From assembly GCA_017542425.1 (NCBI GenBank), contig JAFXXH010000007.1, positions 16,166-80,165 on the forward strand: 64,000 nucleotides of DNA. Reading direction: 5' to 3'. Shown piece after piece: positions 27,211 to 35,190 of the stretch; positions within the stretch are counted from its first letter, which is position 1, and each line of letters starts with the position of its first letter. The translations under genes and the position numbers were made by a program. The notes under the pieces are model-generated. The model was not told the DNA's origin, did not search any database, and was given only the letters and a program-made list of their open reading frames with translations. The DNA is from Oscillospiraceae bacterium (GTDB lineage Bacteria; Bacillota; Clostridia; Oscillospirales; Oscillospiraceae).

Positions 27211-28575
27211 ATGCCTGCCGCACTCACCTATCTGGCCATCATGCTGGCGGTGATCGTCGTCTGGTTCCTGCTGCTGAAACGCCCGGTCTATGAGGCCGTG
27301 CTGATCAGCTTCCTGATCCTGCTGACGATCACCGACACCTGGGGCAGTGTCCTTGGCTACATCGACACGGGCCTCAAGACCTCGCTGCTCTACTCCATGA
27401 CGGCCTTCTGCGCCATGTCCATCCTGCTGACGAAGACCAAAGTCATTGACAGCGCCATCGCGGTGATCCTTGCCCTGCTGGGCCGCGTCACCGGCGGCGC
27501 GGGCTATGTCTCCGTGGTTGCCAGCTCCTTCATGGGCGCGCTGTCCGGCTCCGGTCCGGGCAACGTCATGGCCACCGGCTCCATCACCATCCCCGCCATG
27601 AAGCGTTCCGGCTTCCCGGCGGAACTGGCCGCCAACATCGAGTCCAACGCCTCCTACCTGGGCAACATGATCCCGCCCTCCGGCAACATCACGGCGGCCC
27701 TGGGCGCGCTGACCGGCATGGCGGCCTATGGCGAAGGCTTCATCACTCAGGCGGAATTCTGGATCGTACTGTGGGGCTGCTCGCTCTGGTTCATCCTCCA
27801 GCGCCTCATCATGGTTTTCGCGTTTTGCAAGTACTATCATGTTGCCCCCATGTCGAAGGACGAACTGCCCAGCCTGAAGGAGACCTTCCAAAAGGGCTGG
27901 CAGGGTCTGTTGCTTCCTCTCATCATCCTGCTGCCCTTCGTGCTGGACTACTTCTTCAAGTCCAGCTTCTTCACGGAGCGGCTGGGCGCGGACGGGGCCA
28001 AGTACATGAGTTCCTCTCTGCTGATCTTCATCGGCGGCCTGGCCTCTATCTATGCCGTGCTCATTGCGAAGGACAAAAAACAGGTCACACCCAACGCCAT
28101 CGCCCGGATGTTCGCGGACGGGATCAAGACCATCGCCCCGGCCATCGGCGTCTGCGTGATCGGCTATATGATCGGCGCGATGTTCACCGATCTGGGCGTG
28201 ACCGACGAGATGCTCAGCTTCATGGAGGGGCTGAACATGGGCAAGCTCGGCATCGTGGTGTTCATCTGCCTGATCACCTGCCTGCTGGGCATGGTGATTC
28301 CCGGCAGTTCTCTGGTCGTCATTTTCGGACCGGTCTTCATCACGATTTTGGCCGCCAAGGGCGTGCATCCCACGCTGGCCGCCGCCATGCTGCCCTGCAT
28401 CTGCGGCGTCATGTGCGGCATCACCCCGCCCCTGGGCCTGGGCATGTATGCCGGTATGAGTCTGGCCGAGTCTGAATTCGGACCGACTTTCCGAAACAAC
28501 CTCTGGTGGGTGGCGGCCCAGTTCGTGATGGAGGTCATCGTGCTGATGGGCTTCCTGCCCATCCTGGGACTCTAA
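27211..28575 (+). CDS. TRAP-type transporter large permease (DctM-like)
   Basis: A 454-residue polytopic membrane protein with about 12 hydrophobic helices. The segment MGALSGSGPGNVMATGSITIPAMKRSGFPAELAANIESNAS and the later GMVIPGSSLVVIFGP resemble the discontinuous helical hairpins of DctM/TRAP-TAXI large subunits, which move organic acids with sodium. No substrate-binding protein is seen in the window. The only small partner is the next gene. ATG 27211 follows AGAGGAGG by 9 bases. Substrate is presumably a carboxylate processed by the enzymes downstream, which is inference. Confidence 0.78.
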   Translation: MPAALTYLAIMLAVIVVWFLLLKRPVYEAVLISFLILLTITDTWGSVLGYIDTGLKTSLLYSMTAFCAMSILLTKTKVIDSAIAVILALLGRVTGGAGYVSVVASSFMGALSGSGPGNVMATGSITIPAMKRSGFPAELAANIESNASYLGNMIPPSGNITAALGALTGMAAYGEGFITQAEFWIVLWGCSLWFILQRLIMVFAFCKYYHVAPMSKDELPSLKETFQKGWQGLLLPLIILLPFVLDYFFKSSFFTERLGADGAKYMSSSLLIFIGGLASIYAVLIAKDKKQVTPNAIARMFADGIKTIAPAIGVCVIGYMIGAMFTDLGVTDEMLSFMEGLNMGKLGIVVFICLITCLLGMVIPGSSLVVIFGPVFITILAAKGVHPTLAAAMLPCICGVMCGITPPLGLGMYAGMSLAESEFGPTFRNNLWWVAAQFVMEVIVLMGFLPILGL

Positions 28576-28588
28576 GGAGGGCGAGACG

Positions 28589-28879
28589 ATGAAAGCAAAG
28601 CTTCAAAACGTGGTCAAGGTGTTCAAGCTGATCTTCGGCTATGGCATCATGCTGGTGCTCTTCGCCGGCGGCCTGACCTTCTTCGGTTACCTGGCCGCCC
28701 TGCTCATCGGAGGCGAGACGGCGACGGCGATCTGCACCTGGATCTACAAGAGCTTCATTCCGGTGATGATCTATGCCTCCACCATCCTGATTCTCTTCGG
28801 CCTGCTGACCATGTACCTGGCAGGGGAGAAGGCCCTGACGCCGGAGAAGAAGGACGCGCAGCACGAGGGCGAGAAATAA
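28589..28879 (+). CDS. Small membrane protein partner of the permease
   Basis: A 96-residue protein with two hydrophobic stretches (about residues 16-40 and 56-78) and a charged C-terminal tail rich in K, E and D. It begins 13 bases after the permease stop, with AAGGAGGGC upstream, so it is translated from the same message. By position it could be a reduced small TRAP subunit (DctQ-like subunits usually have four helices) or an accessory subunit. I do not recognise a family. Confidence 0.7.
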   Translation: MKAKLQNVVKVFKLIFGYGIMLVLFAGGLTFFGYLAALLIGGETATAICTWIYKSFIPVMIYASTILILFGLLTMYLAGEKALTPEKKDAQHEGEK

Positions 28880-28907
28880 GCCGCGCAAGTGCGCAGAATC
28901 AGAGATT

Positions 28908-28930
28908 ACAGGCCGGCCTGGTCGGCCTGT
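28908..28930 (+). terminator. Stem-loop after the permease genes
   Basis: ACAGGCCG pairs with CGGCCTGT around a short loop, 29 bases after the stop of the small membrane protein. There is no clear T-run, so it may attenuate rather than end transcription. The next gene has its own strong ribosome binding site. Confidence 0.4.
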
Positions 28931-29026
28931 GATTTCCACGATAGATTATAGGCAAAAGATTATCGAATGGATAAGCATTGATGTGAACGCCGACGGAATT
29001 CACCACCGGCGGAGCGAGGAGGAAGC

Positions 29027-30361
29027 ATGAATCAGTCGATTGTTTTTTTGAAGCGGATAGACGAAGTGCGCGCAGCGCCGATCCCGGAGGCGGTGATGGC
29101 CAGGGCGCGGCGCAGTCTGCTGGATTACCTGGCCGTGACCTGCGCCGGGGCCGCGTTCCAAAAGGACAAGCTGGAGCGCTACTGGGCCTTTGCCCAGCCC
29201 GAATCGGGGCGCTTCCGGGCCATTGGCACCGGGAAGGACCTGGTTTTGAAAGAGGCCGTATTCCTGAACGGCCTGAACGGCCACGCCCTGGACTTTGACG
29301 ACGGCACCAACAGCGGCATCATCCACCTGGGCAGCCCGATCTTCAGTCTGCTGATCCCCCTGGCCCAGCGCTATGACGTGGGCGTGGACGCGCTGCTTCG
29401 CGCCGCCGTAGTGGGCTATGAGGCCTCCTACACCATGGCCGTGTCCATCCAGCCGGGCCACAAGGCTCTGGGTTATCACGCCACCGGCACCTGCGGCACC
29501 CTGGGCGCGACGCTGGCGGCGGCTTATATGCTGGACTTTTCGGAGGAAGAGCGCTTCCAGGCCTTCGCCGCCGCCTGCGTGGCGGCCTCCGGGATGCTGA
29601 AAGTGTTGGACGACGGCAGCGAGCTGAAACCCTACAACGTGGCGAAGACCAGCCTCCTGGCGCTGACCGCTCTCCAGTTGGCCAAAGCCGGGTTCCAGGG
29701 CCACGCCGACCCCCTGGGCGGACGGGGCTTTTTGAAGATGATGACCGGGCGGGAGGACGTGGAGCTGAAACCCGTATTGCTGAACGGGACTTACGCCATT
29801 ATGAAGTCCTATACCAAGCCCTATGCCTCCTGCCGCTACACCCACCCCGCCGTGGAGGCGGCCATCCACCTGCGCGCACGGCTGCAGCCCGAAGCGGTGG
29901 AGGAGATCGACATCCGCACCTATGACCTGGCCGTCTCCGGCCACGACCACACCGAGATTCCGGGCAGCTACAGCGCCAAGATGAGCATTCCCTACGCCAC
30001 GGCGGCGGGTCTGCTCTACGGCAAAGCGGGCTTGCAGGAGTTCAGCGACGAGGCGGTCCGGGGGACGGAGATCCTGGACCTGACGAAAAAAATCAGGGTG
30101 TCCGCGGACGCGGAGCTGAGCGCGGTCTTTCCCGACGTCCAGGCCGCCGTGGTCACCATCCGCACCACGGACGGGACTTACACGGACCGGGTGGACTTCC
30201 CCAAGGGGGAGCCGGAGAACCCGCTGACGGCGGAGGAATTCCGGAGCCGTTACGACGGACTGATGGGATATGCCGGGGTGGACGAAGCCCGGCGCAGCGC
30301 GGTGTTCGACGCGGTTTATCGGGAAAATGCGAGCGTGGCGGAGCTGGCGGAACAGCTGTAA
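29027..30361 (+). CDS. MmgE/PrpD-family protein of the catabolic cluster
   Basis: A 444-residue member of the family that includes 2-methylcitrate dehydratase and cis-aconitate decarboxylase. Visible segments: LLDYLAVTCAGAA, LNGLNGHALDFDDGTNSG, GYHATGTCGTLGATLAAAY, KPYASCRYTHPAVEAAI, and FPKGEPENPLTAEEFRSRY near the end. It is full length, and a paralogue lies at 9.1 kb. GAGGAGGAA precedes ATG 29027. Next to a C-C bond lyase and a fumarase-type hydratase, dehydration or isomerisation of a branched di- or tricarboxylic acid is likely. The exact substrate is not deducible from sequence. Confidence 0.88.
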   Translation: MNQSIVFLKRIDEVRAAPIPEAVMARARRSLLDYLAVTCAGAAFQKDKLERYWAFAQPESGRFRAIGTGKDLVLKEAVFLNGLNGHALDFDDGTNSGIIHLGSPIFSLLIPLAQRYDVGVDALLRAAVVGYEASYTMAVSIQPGHKALGYHATGTCGTLGATLAAAYMLDFSEEERFQAFAAACVAASGMLKVLDDGSELKPYNVAKTSLLALTALQLAKAGFQGHADPLGGRGFLKMMTGREDVELKPVLLNGTYAIMKSYTKPYASCRYTHPAVEAAIHLRARLQPEAVEEIDIRTYDLAVSGHDHTEIPGSYSAKMSIPYATAAGLLYGKAGLQEFSDEAVRGTEILDLTKKIRVSADAELSAVFPDVQAAVVTIRTTDGTYTDRVDFPKGEPENPLTAEEFRSRYDGLMGYAGVDEARRSAVFDAVYRENASVAELAEQL

Positions 30362-30372
30362 GGAGTGACATA

Positions 30373-31353
30373 ATGAAACAAGTGAAACTGATTCTCGGCA
30401 CCATGACCTTTGGCGAGTCGGTGTTTGAGCCGCAAGTGGGAGCGTTTATCCATGCTTTCCTGGATGCTGGATATGACGAGCTGGACACAGCTTATGTGTA
30501 CAACGAGGGAAACTGCGAAAAGCTGCTGGGCCAGGTCCTGCCCGGCCTGGACCGCCCCTTCCGGATTGCCACGAAGGTGAACCCCCGCATCAGCGGCAGA
30601 CTGGACGCGGAGGCGGCTTACCAGCAGGTGAACGAATCCCTGGAGCGGCTGCGGCTTCCCGCAGTGGACACCGTGTTCCTGCACTTCCCCGACCCGGCCA
30701 CGCCGGTGGAGTCCGTCCTGTCCGCTATGTCCGAGTTGCACGCACAGGGGAAATACCGGGAGCTGGGCCTGTCCAACTTCCCGGCCTGGATGGTGGCGGA
30801 CGTGTGCCATCTCTGTGACAGGCACGGCTGGGTGAGGCCCACGGTGTTCGAGGGCGTATACAACCCGCTGACGAGAAGAGCAGAGGCAGAACTGAACGAT
30901 TGCCTGAACCACTTCGGTATGCGCTTCTACGCCTACAATCCCATGTGCGGCGGCCTGCTCACCGGGCGCTACGGCAAGTTTGAGGACGCCCCCACGGACG
31001 GCCGCTTCACCCACCGGCCCAACTACCAGGGACGCTACTGGAAAAAGAGCTTCTTTGACGCGGTGGAGGTCATCAAGGCTGCGGCGGAGCGCAACGGGAT
31101 CACTTCCGTGGAGGCGACCTACCGCTGGCTGGCCTATCACTCCGTGCTGAACGGTGATCGGGGAGACGGCATCCTGATCGGGGCGTCCAAGCTGGAGCAT
31201 CTGCTTCAAAACATGGAGACGCTCAAGGCCGGACCGCTGCCGGAGGATGTGGTGGAGGCGTTTGAAACCGCCTGGACGATCACCAGGGGCGACAGCCCGG
31301 AGTATTTCACTTTATACAAAGGCAAAGGCTCTGTAGGAGGGGAAAAGAAATAA
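30373..31353 (+). CDS. Aldo/keto reductase
   Basis: A 326-residue NADPH-type reductase with the (beta/alpha)8 outline of the aldo/keto reductase family, closest in look to the AKR7 (aldehyde reductase) branch. LILGTMTFGE, LDAGYDELDTAYVYNEG with catalytic Asp and Tyr, FRIATKVNPR with catalytic Lys, and VDTVFLHFPDP with catalytic His are all present. It would reduce an aldehyde formed in the pathway, possibly by the ThDP decarboxylase encoded one base downstream. AGGAG precedes ATG 30373. The substrate is inferred from position only. Confidence 0.9.
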   Translation: MKQVKLILGTMTFGESVFEPQVGAFIHAFLDAGYDELDTAYVYNEGNCEKLLGQVLPGLDRPFRIATKVNPRISGRLDAEAAYQQVNESLERLRLPAVDTVFLHFPDPATPVESVLSAMSELHAQGKYRELGLSNFPAWMVADVCHLCDRHGWVRPTVFEGVYNPLTRRAEAELNDCLNHFGMRFYAYNPMCGGLLTGRYGKFEDAPTDGRFTHRPNYQGRYWKKSFFDAVEVIKAAAERNGITSVEATYRWLAYHSVLNGDRGDGILIGASKLEHLLQNMETLKAGPLPEDVVEAFETAWTITRGDSPEYFTLYKGKGSVGGEKK

Positions 31354-32484
31354 ATGCTCAATCAGGAGAAGGTATTTGAAGTTTTGGAACAGCACGGCGT
31401 CCGCTATTTCACCGGCGTGCCGGACAGCTACCTGAACGGCTTCTGCAACTACGCCCTGGCCAACTGCGGGGACCGGAACGTGATCGCGGCCAACGAGGGC
31501 AACGCCGTGGCCATCGCAGCCGGACATTATCTCGCCAGCAGGGAGATCCCCCTGGTTTACATGCAAAACAGTGGGGAGGGGAACGCCGTCAATCCGCTGG
31601 CCAGTCTGGTGGACCGGGAGGTGTACGCCGTCCCGATGCTGCTGCTCATCGGCTGGCGGGGGCAGGGGAACTCAGAGCCCAACCACCCCCAGCATACGCG
31701 CCAGGGGGAGATCACCGCGACTCTGCTGGAGCTCTTGCACATCCCCTACACCGTCCTGACGGACGACGACGCGCACTTTGCCGGGACCGTCGCCAAAGCG
31801 GTGCAATACTGCCGGGAGACGCGGGGCGTCTACGCCCTCATCGCGCCCAAAGGCGTCATGGCCGACCCGGACAAGCCCAACAACGTGGACGACAGCTATC
31901 CCATGAGCCGGGAGGAGGCCATGGAGGTCATTCTCGACCATATGCCGGAGGACACGGTCTACAGCGCCACAACGGGGCGGGCCACCCGGGAGCTGTTCTT
32001 CCTGCGGGAGCGGCGGGGTGAGACGAAAGCCCATGACTTCCTGAACGTGGGCAGCATGGGCCACGCCAGTTCCGTGGCCCTGGGTATGGCGCTGGCCCAG
32101 CCGGAGCGCCATGTGGTGGCCCTGGACGGGGACAGCGCCGCCATGATGCACCTGGGGGCCATGACGATGGTCTCCAAGGTCTCAGCGCCCCGCTTCCTCC
32201 ATGTGGTGCTGAACAACGGCGCGCACGAATCCGTCGGCGGCCAGCCCTCCGCCGGGCATCTGGTGGACTTCACCAAAGTCGCGGAGGCCTGCGGCTATGC
32301 CACCGTGGGCCACGCCGTGACCACGGAAGCGGAGCTGGTGGAAGCTCTGGACGCCCTTCGGGATTGCGGCCGCGCCGCCTTCCTGGACGTGCGCATCCAC
32401 AAGGGCCTGAAAAGCAAGCTCCCGCCCATCGTCTTCGACCACAGAGCGGCCATCGACGCGCTGATCGAAGACCTGAACGGCTGA
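31354..32484 (+). CDS. ThDP-dependent decarboxylase, phosphonopyruvate/sulfopyruvate decarboxylase-like
   Basis: A 376-residue thiamine diphosphate enzyme. The N-terminal half (VRYFTGVPDSYLNGF, NEGNAVAIAAGHYLASREIPLVYMQNSGEGNAVNPL, NHPQHTRQGEIT) matches the pyrimidine-binding domain of phosphonopyruvate decarboxylase, including its Glu. The second half has VGSMGHASSVALGMALAQP and the ThDP motif ALDGDSAAMMHLGAM to LNNGAHESVGGQ. These enzymes turn 3-substituted pyruvates into aldehydes. No PEP mutase or aminotransferase of phosphonate synthesis is nearby, so the true substrate may be another 2-oxo acid. It starts at ATG 31354 directly after the reductase stop. Confidence 0.85.
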   Translation: MLNQEKVFEVLEQHGVRYFTGVPDSYLNGFCNYALANCGDRNVIAANEGNAVAIAAGHYLASREIPLVYMQNSGEGNAVNPLASLVDREVYAVPMLLLIGWRGQGNSEPNHPQHTRQGEITATLLELLHIPYTVLTDDDAHFAGTVAKAVQYCRETRGVYALIAPKGVMADPDKPNNVDDSYPMSREEAMEVILDHMPEDTVYSATTGRATRELFFLRERRGETKAHDFLNVGSMGHASSVALGMALAQPERHVVALDGDSAAMMHLGAMTMVSKVSAPRFLHVVLNNGAHESVGGQPSAGHLVDFTKVAEACGYATVGHAVTTEAELVEALDALRDCGRAAFLDVRIHKGLKSKLPPIVFDHRAAIDALIEDLNG

Positions 32485-32542
32485 TTTTCTGAACACAAAG
32501 CATATCAATGTGCCACAGCGTGGCGGAAAGGATTACAAAAAT

Positions 32543-33445
32543 ATGAACAGCATGGAACAGACCAGAGCATTTCTGCGCTCCATCGGTCAGCCCGGCGGAG
32601 ACGCCTACGACCTGCCTACCTCCGAAAAGCGCTTCCGCGACGGCGGCCAGTACCGCTTTGAAGTGCCCGGCATCCAGGGCCCCAAGGTCATGAAGGCCCT
32701 GTTGGAGGCCATGGACAGCTACGGCCTCTACCTCCACCGGGTCACCCAGACCCAGGGTATCATGCGCCTGACCGACGAGGAGATCGCCAAAATGGTGGAT
32801 CTGGCCCACCAGTGGCAGACCGACCTGATCCTTGCCATCGGCCCCCGGGCCACCACCGACACCTCCGCCTCCGTCCACACGGAGGAGGGCGTCCGCATGG
32901 GCTATCGCCTCCGGGGCCAGGAGCAGATCGTCCGCGCCATCGAGGACGTGAAGCGCGCCGCCCGTCTGGGCTGCCGGGGCTTCCTGGTCTATGACGAGGG
33001 CAGCCTCTGGATTCTGAACGAGATGCGCAAGGCCGGGGAGATCCCCGAAGATTGCCACTTCAAGATCTCCGCCCACGCGGGCCACGGGAATCCCTGCTCG
33101 GCCAAGCTGCTGGAGCTGATCGGCGCGGACTCCGTGAACCCGGTGCGCGACATCCAGCTTCAGATGATGGCGGCCATGCGGCAGGCCATTGACATCCCCC
33201 TGGACCTCCACACGGAGAACCCCAAGTCCACCGGAGGCTTCATCCGCCACTATGAGGTGCCGGAGATGATCCGCGTGGCGGCCCCCATCTACCTGAAGAC
33301 CGGCGGCTCCGTGGCGGCCACCCACAGCTGGGACAGCACCGAGGACGACGCCCGCAAGCGCGCCAAGCAGTGCAGCCTGGTCAAGCGCATGATCGACGAA
33401 TACTACCCCGAGGCTGTCTGGTCTCCCAAGGGCAGCCTGATCTGA
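32543..33445 (+). CDS. Unrecognised enzyme-like protein (possible TIM barrel)
   Basis: About 300 residues from ATG 32543. I do not recognise a family. The pattern of repeated strand-helix units (TDLILAIGPRA, CRGFLVYDEGSLWIL, CHFKISAHAGHGNPCSAKLLELIGADSVNP, IPLDLHTENPKSTGGF, APIYLKTGG) suggests a (beta/alpha)8 barrel, with conserved-looking His, Glu and Asp residues near strand ends (HAGHGN, DLHTEN, THSWDS). It is between a decarboxylase and a C-C bond lyase and is likely a further enzyme of the same pathway. A structural search would decide. GAAAGGA lies about 10 bases before the start. Confidence 0.75.
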   Translation: MNSMEQTRAFLRSIGQPGGDAYDLPTSEKRFRDGGQYRFEVPGIQGPKVMKALLEAMDSYGLYLHRVTQTQGIMRLTDEEIAKMVDLAHQWQTDLILAIGPRATTDTSASVHTEEGVRMGYRLRGQEQIVRAIEDVKRAARLGCRGFLVYDEGSLWILNEMRKAGEIPEDCHFKISAHAGHGNPCSAKLLELIGADSVNPVRDIQLQMMAAMRQAIDIPLDLHTENPKSTGGFIRHYEVPEMIRVAAPIYLKTGGSVAATHSWDSTEDDARKRAKQCSLVKRMIDEYYPEAVWSPKGSLI

Positions 33446-33470
33446 GAACAGGGAAAGGAAGGAAACGCCG

Positions 33471-34616
33471 ATGAGACACCATATGTATAACCCCGACTTC
33501 AAATTTGTGGTGGAGCCGGAGCATTTCAACAAGTACACGGACCGTGAGCTGCTGCAATACTGCCTGGGCGCTACCATGTACATGCCTGGATATAAGGACT
33601 TTACCCCGAAGATCCTGGATCATTCCATGCCCGCCCTGACCACCATGGTCCTGTGCTTTGAGGACGCCTGCCCGGAGGAAAAGGTGCCGGAGGCCATGGA
33701 GAACGTCCATCACCTGCTCTCCACCGTCACCGAGGCGGTGGACAGCGGCACGCTGGACCCCGACCACGTTCCCCTGATCTTCGTGCGCATCCGCAATCTG
33801 GAGCAGTTCAAAGCGTTTGGCGAGAAGCTGACGAAGCAGGAGGTCCGCTCCCTCTGCGGCGTCAACTTCCCCAAGTTCAACGCGGAGAACGGCTATGAAT
33901 ACTACGCCTATCTGCGGGATCTGAACAATCGTTTCGGCGAGATTCTGTACGGTATGCCCATCATCGAGGATCCGGAGGTGGCCTACAAGGAGAGCCGTAT
34001 GACCCAGCTCCTGGGCATCAAGAAGATCCTTGACAAATACAAGGATCTGGTGCTCCAGGTGCGCGTAGGCGGCACGGATTTTTCCAGCGTCTTCGGCGTG
34101 CGCCGGGGCGTAGACTACAGCCTCTATGACATTATGACCGTCCGCGAGTGCCTGAGCGATATCATCAACGTCTGCGGACGGAACAACGACTATGTGATCT
34201 CCGGTCCCGTGTGGGAGTATTTCCGTGCGCCGAAGGAGCTGATGTTCGAGGAACTCCAGCACTACGGCATCGAGGACTATCTGATGCGCCGTCAGCCCCT
34301 GGTGAACGGCGAGATCGACGGCCTGTTGCGGGAAGTGCTGCTGGACAAGGCCAACGGCTTTGTCGGGCGCACGGTCATCCACCCCACCCATGTGAAGTTC
34401 GTCAACGCTCTGATGGCCGTGACGCGGGAGGAGTACGACGACGCCTGCCTGATCCTGGGCACCGGCGGCGGCGTGGTGAAGGGCTCCGGCGGCAACAAGA
34501 TGAACGAGATCAAGCCCCATCTCAACTGGGCCAAAAAGGTCTACAACCGGGCGAGAGCCTACGGCGTCATCAAAAACGAGAGCGGGTTTGTCAAGCTGTT
34601 CGCGGTGAACGAGTGA
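33471..34616 (+). CDS. HpcH/HpaI-type C-C bond lyase (TIM-barrel, citrate-lyase-like)
   Basis: A 381-residue protein related to the HpcH/HpaI aldolase and citrate lyase beta superfamily, in the C-C bond lyase TIM-barrel branch. Segments: YMPGYKDFTPKILDHSMPALTTMVLCFEDACPE (with metal-binding Glu/Asp), VPLIFVRIRNLEQF, CGVNFPKFNAENGYEYY, VLQVRVGGTDFSSVFGVRRGVD, and GFVGRTVIHPTHVKFVN, which is typical of citryl/malyl lyases. It would split a hydroxy acid thioester or free acid. A strong AAGGAAGG precedes ATG 33471. A long stem-loop separates it from the next gene. Confidence 0.82.
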   Translation: MRHHMYNPDFKFVVEPEHFNKYTDRELLQYCLGATMYMPGYKDFTPKILDHSMPALTTMVLCFEDACPEEKVPEAMENVHHLLSTVTEAVDSGTLDPDHVPLIFVRIRNLEQFKAFGEKLTKQEVRSLCGVNFPKFNAENGYEYYAYLRDLNNRFGEILYGMPIIEDPEVAYKESRMTQLLGIKKILDKYKDLVLQVRVGGTDFSSVFGVRRGVDYSLYDIMTVRECLSDIINVCGRNNDYVISGPVWEYFRAPKELMFEELQHYGIEDYLMRRQPLVNGEIDGLLREVLLDKANGFVGRTVIHPTHVKFVNALMAVTREEYDDACLILGTGGGVVKGSGGNKMNEIKPHLNWAKKVYNRARAYGVIKNESGFVKLFAVNE

Positions 34617-34622
34617 AAAACG

Positions 34623-34660
34623 CGCCCCTCCCCACGCCTGGACAGGCGTGGGGAGGGGCG
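34623..34660. repeat. Perfect 17-bp stem-loop between two genes of the catabolic operon
   Basis: CGCCCCTCCCCACGCCT pairs without mismatch with its reverse complement across a 4-base loop GGAC. It begins 6 bases after the lyase stop and ends 20 bases before the next ATG. It lacks a T-run, so an mRNA-stabilising or processing role is more likely than full termination. Confidence 0.75.
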
Positions 34661-34680
34661 ACGGGAAAAGAGGGACGGAA

Positions 34681-35190
34681 ATGATTCAACTGCAAACACC
34701 CATCAGCGAGGAGACTGCGGCGGCGCTCCGGGTGGGCGATACCGTGGAGATCAGCGGCTATATCCTCTGCGGGCGCGACGCGGTGCTGCCGAAGCTGCTG
34801 AAGATGATCGAGGACGGCACAGTGGGCGAGCTGGGCGTGGACCTGCACGGCCAGGTGATCTTCCACACGGCCGTCAGCCCCGCCGGGGTTGGGCCAACCA
34901 GCTCCAACAAGCTGGAGATTGAGAGCAGCATCGCGCCGCTGAGCGCAGCCGGGATCAAGCTGCATCTGGGCAAGGGCGAGCTGCATCGGGAGACAATCCA
35001 GGCGCTGGAACAGCACAATGCCGTGTATGCGGTGATTCCCCCGGTGACGGCGCTGCTGGGCGCAAAGACCACAGAGCAGCGGGTCCTGGCCTTCCCGGAA
35101 CTGGGCATGGAGGCGCTGCACCTCATCAAAGTGGACAAATACCCGGCCATCATCGGCGCGGCGCAGGGGAGGAGCATCTATGACAAGTGA
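34681..35190 (+). CDS. Fumarase/L(+)-tartrate dehydratase-type hydratase, beta subunit
   Basis: A 169-residue protein equal to the C-terminal (beta) half of class I fumarases and to TtdB. VGDTVEISGYILCGRDAVLPKLLKMIEDG is the conserved opening; the segment HTAVSPAGVGPTSSNKLE is the family's substrate-proximal loop; AVIPPVTALLGAKTTEQ and the closing region follow. It pairs with the iron-sulfur alpha subunit encoded next, which it overlaps by 11 bases. The order beta then alpha is reversed relative to many operons (TtdA then TtdB). GAGGGACGGAA precedes ATG 34681. Confidence 0.9.
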   Translation: MIQLQTPISEETAAALRVGDTVEISGYILCGRDAVLPKLLKMIEDGTVGELGVDLHGQVIFHTAVSPAGVGPTSSNKLEIESSIAPLSAAGIKLHLGKGELHRETIQALEQHNAVYAVIPPVTALLGAKTTEQRVLAFPELGMEALHLIKVDKYPAIIGAAQGRSIYDK

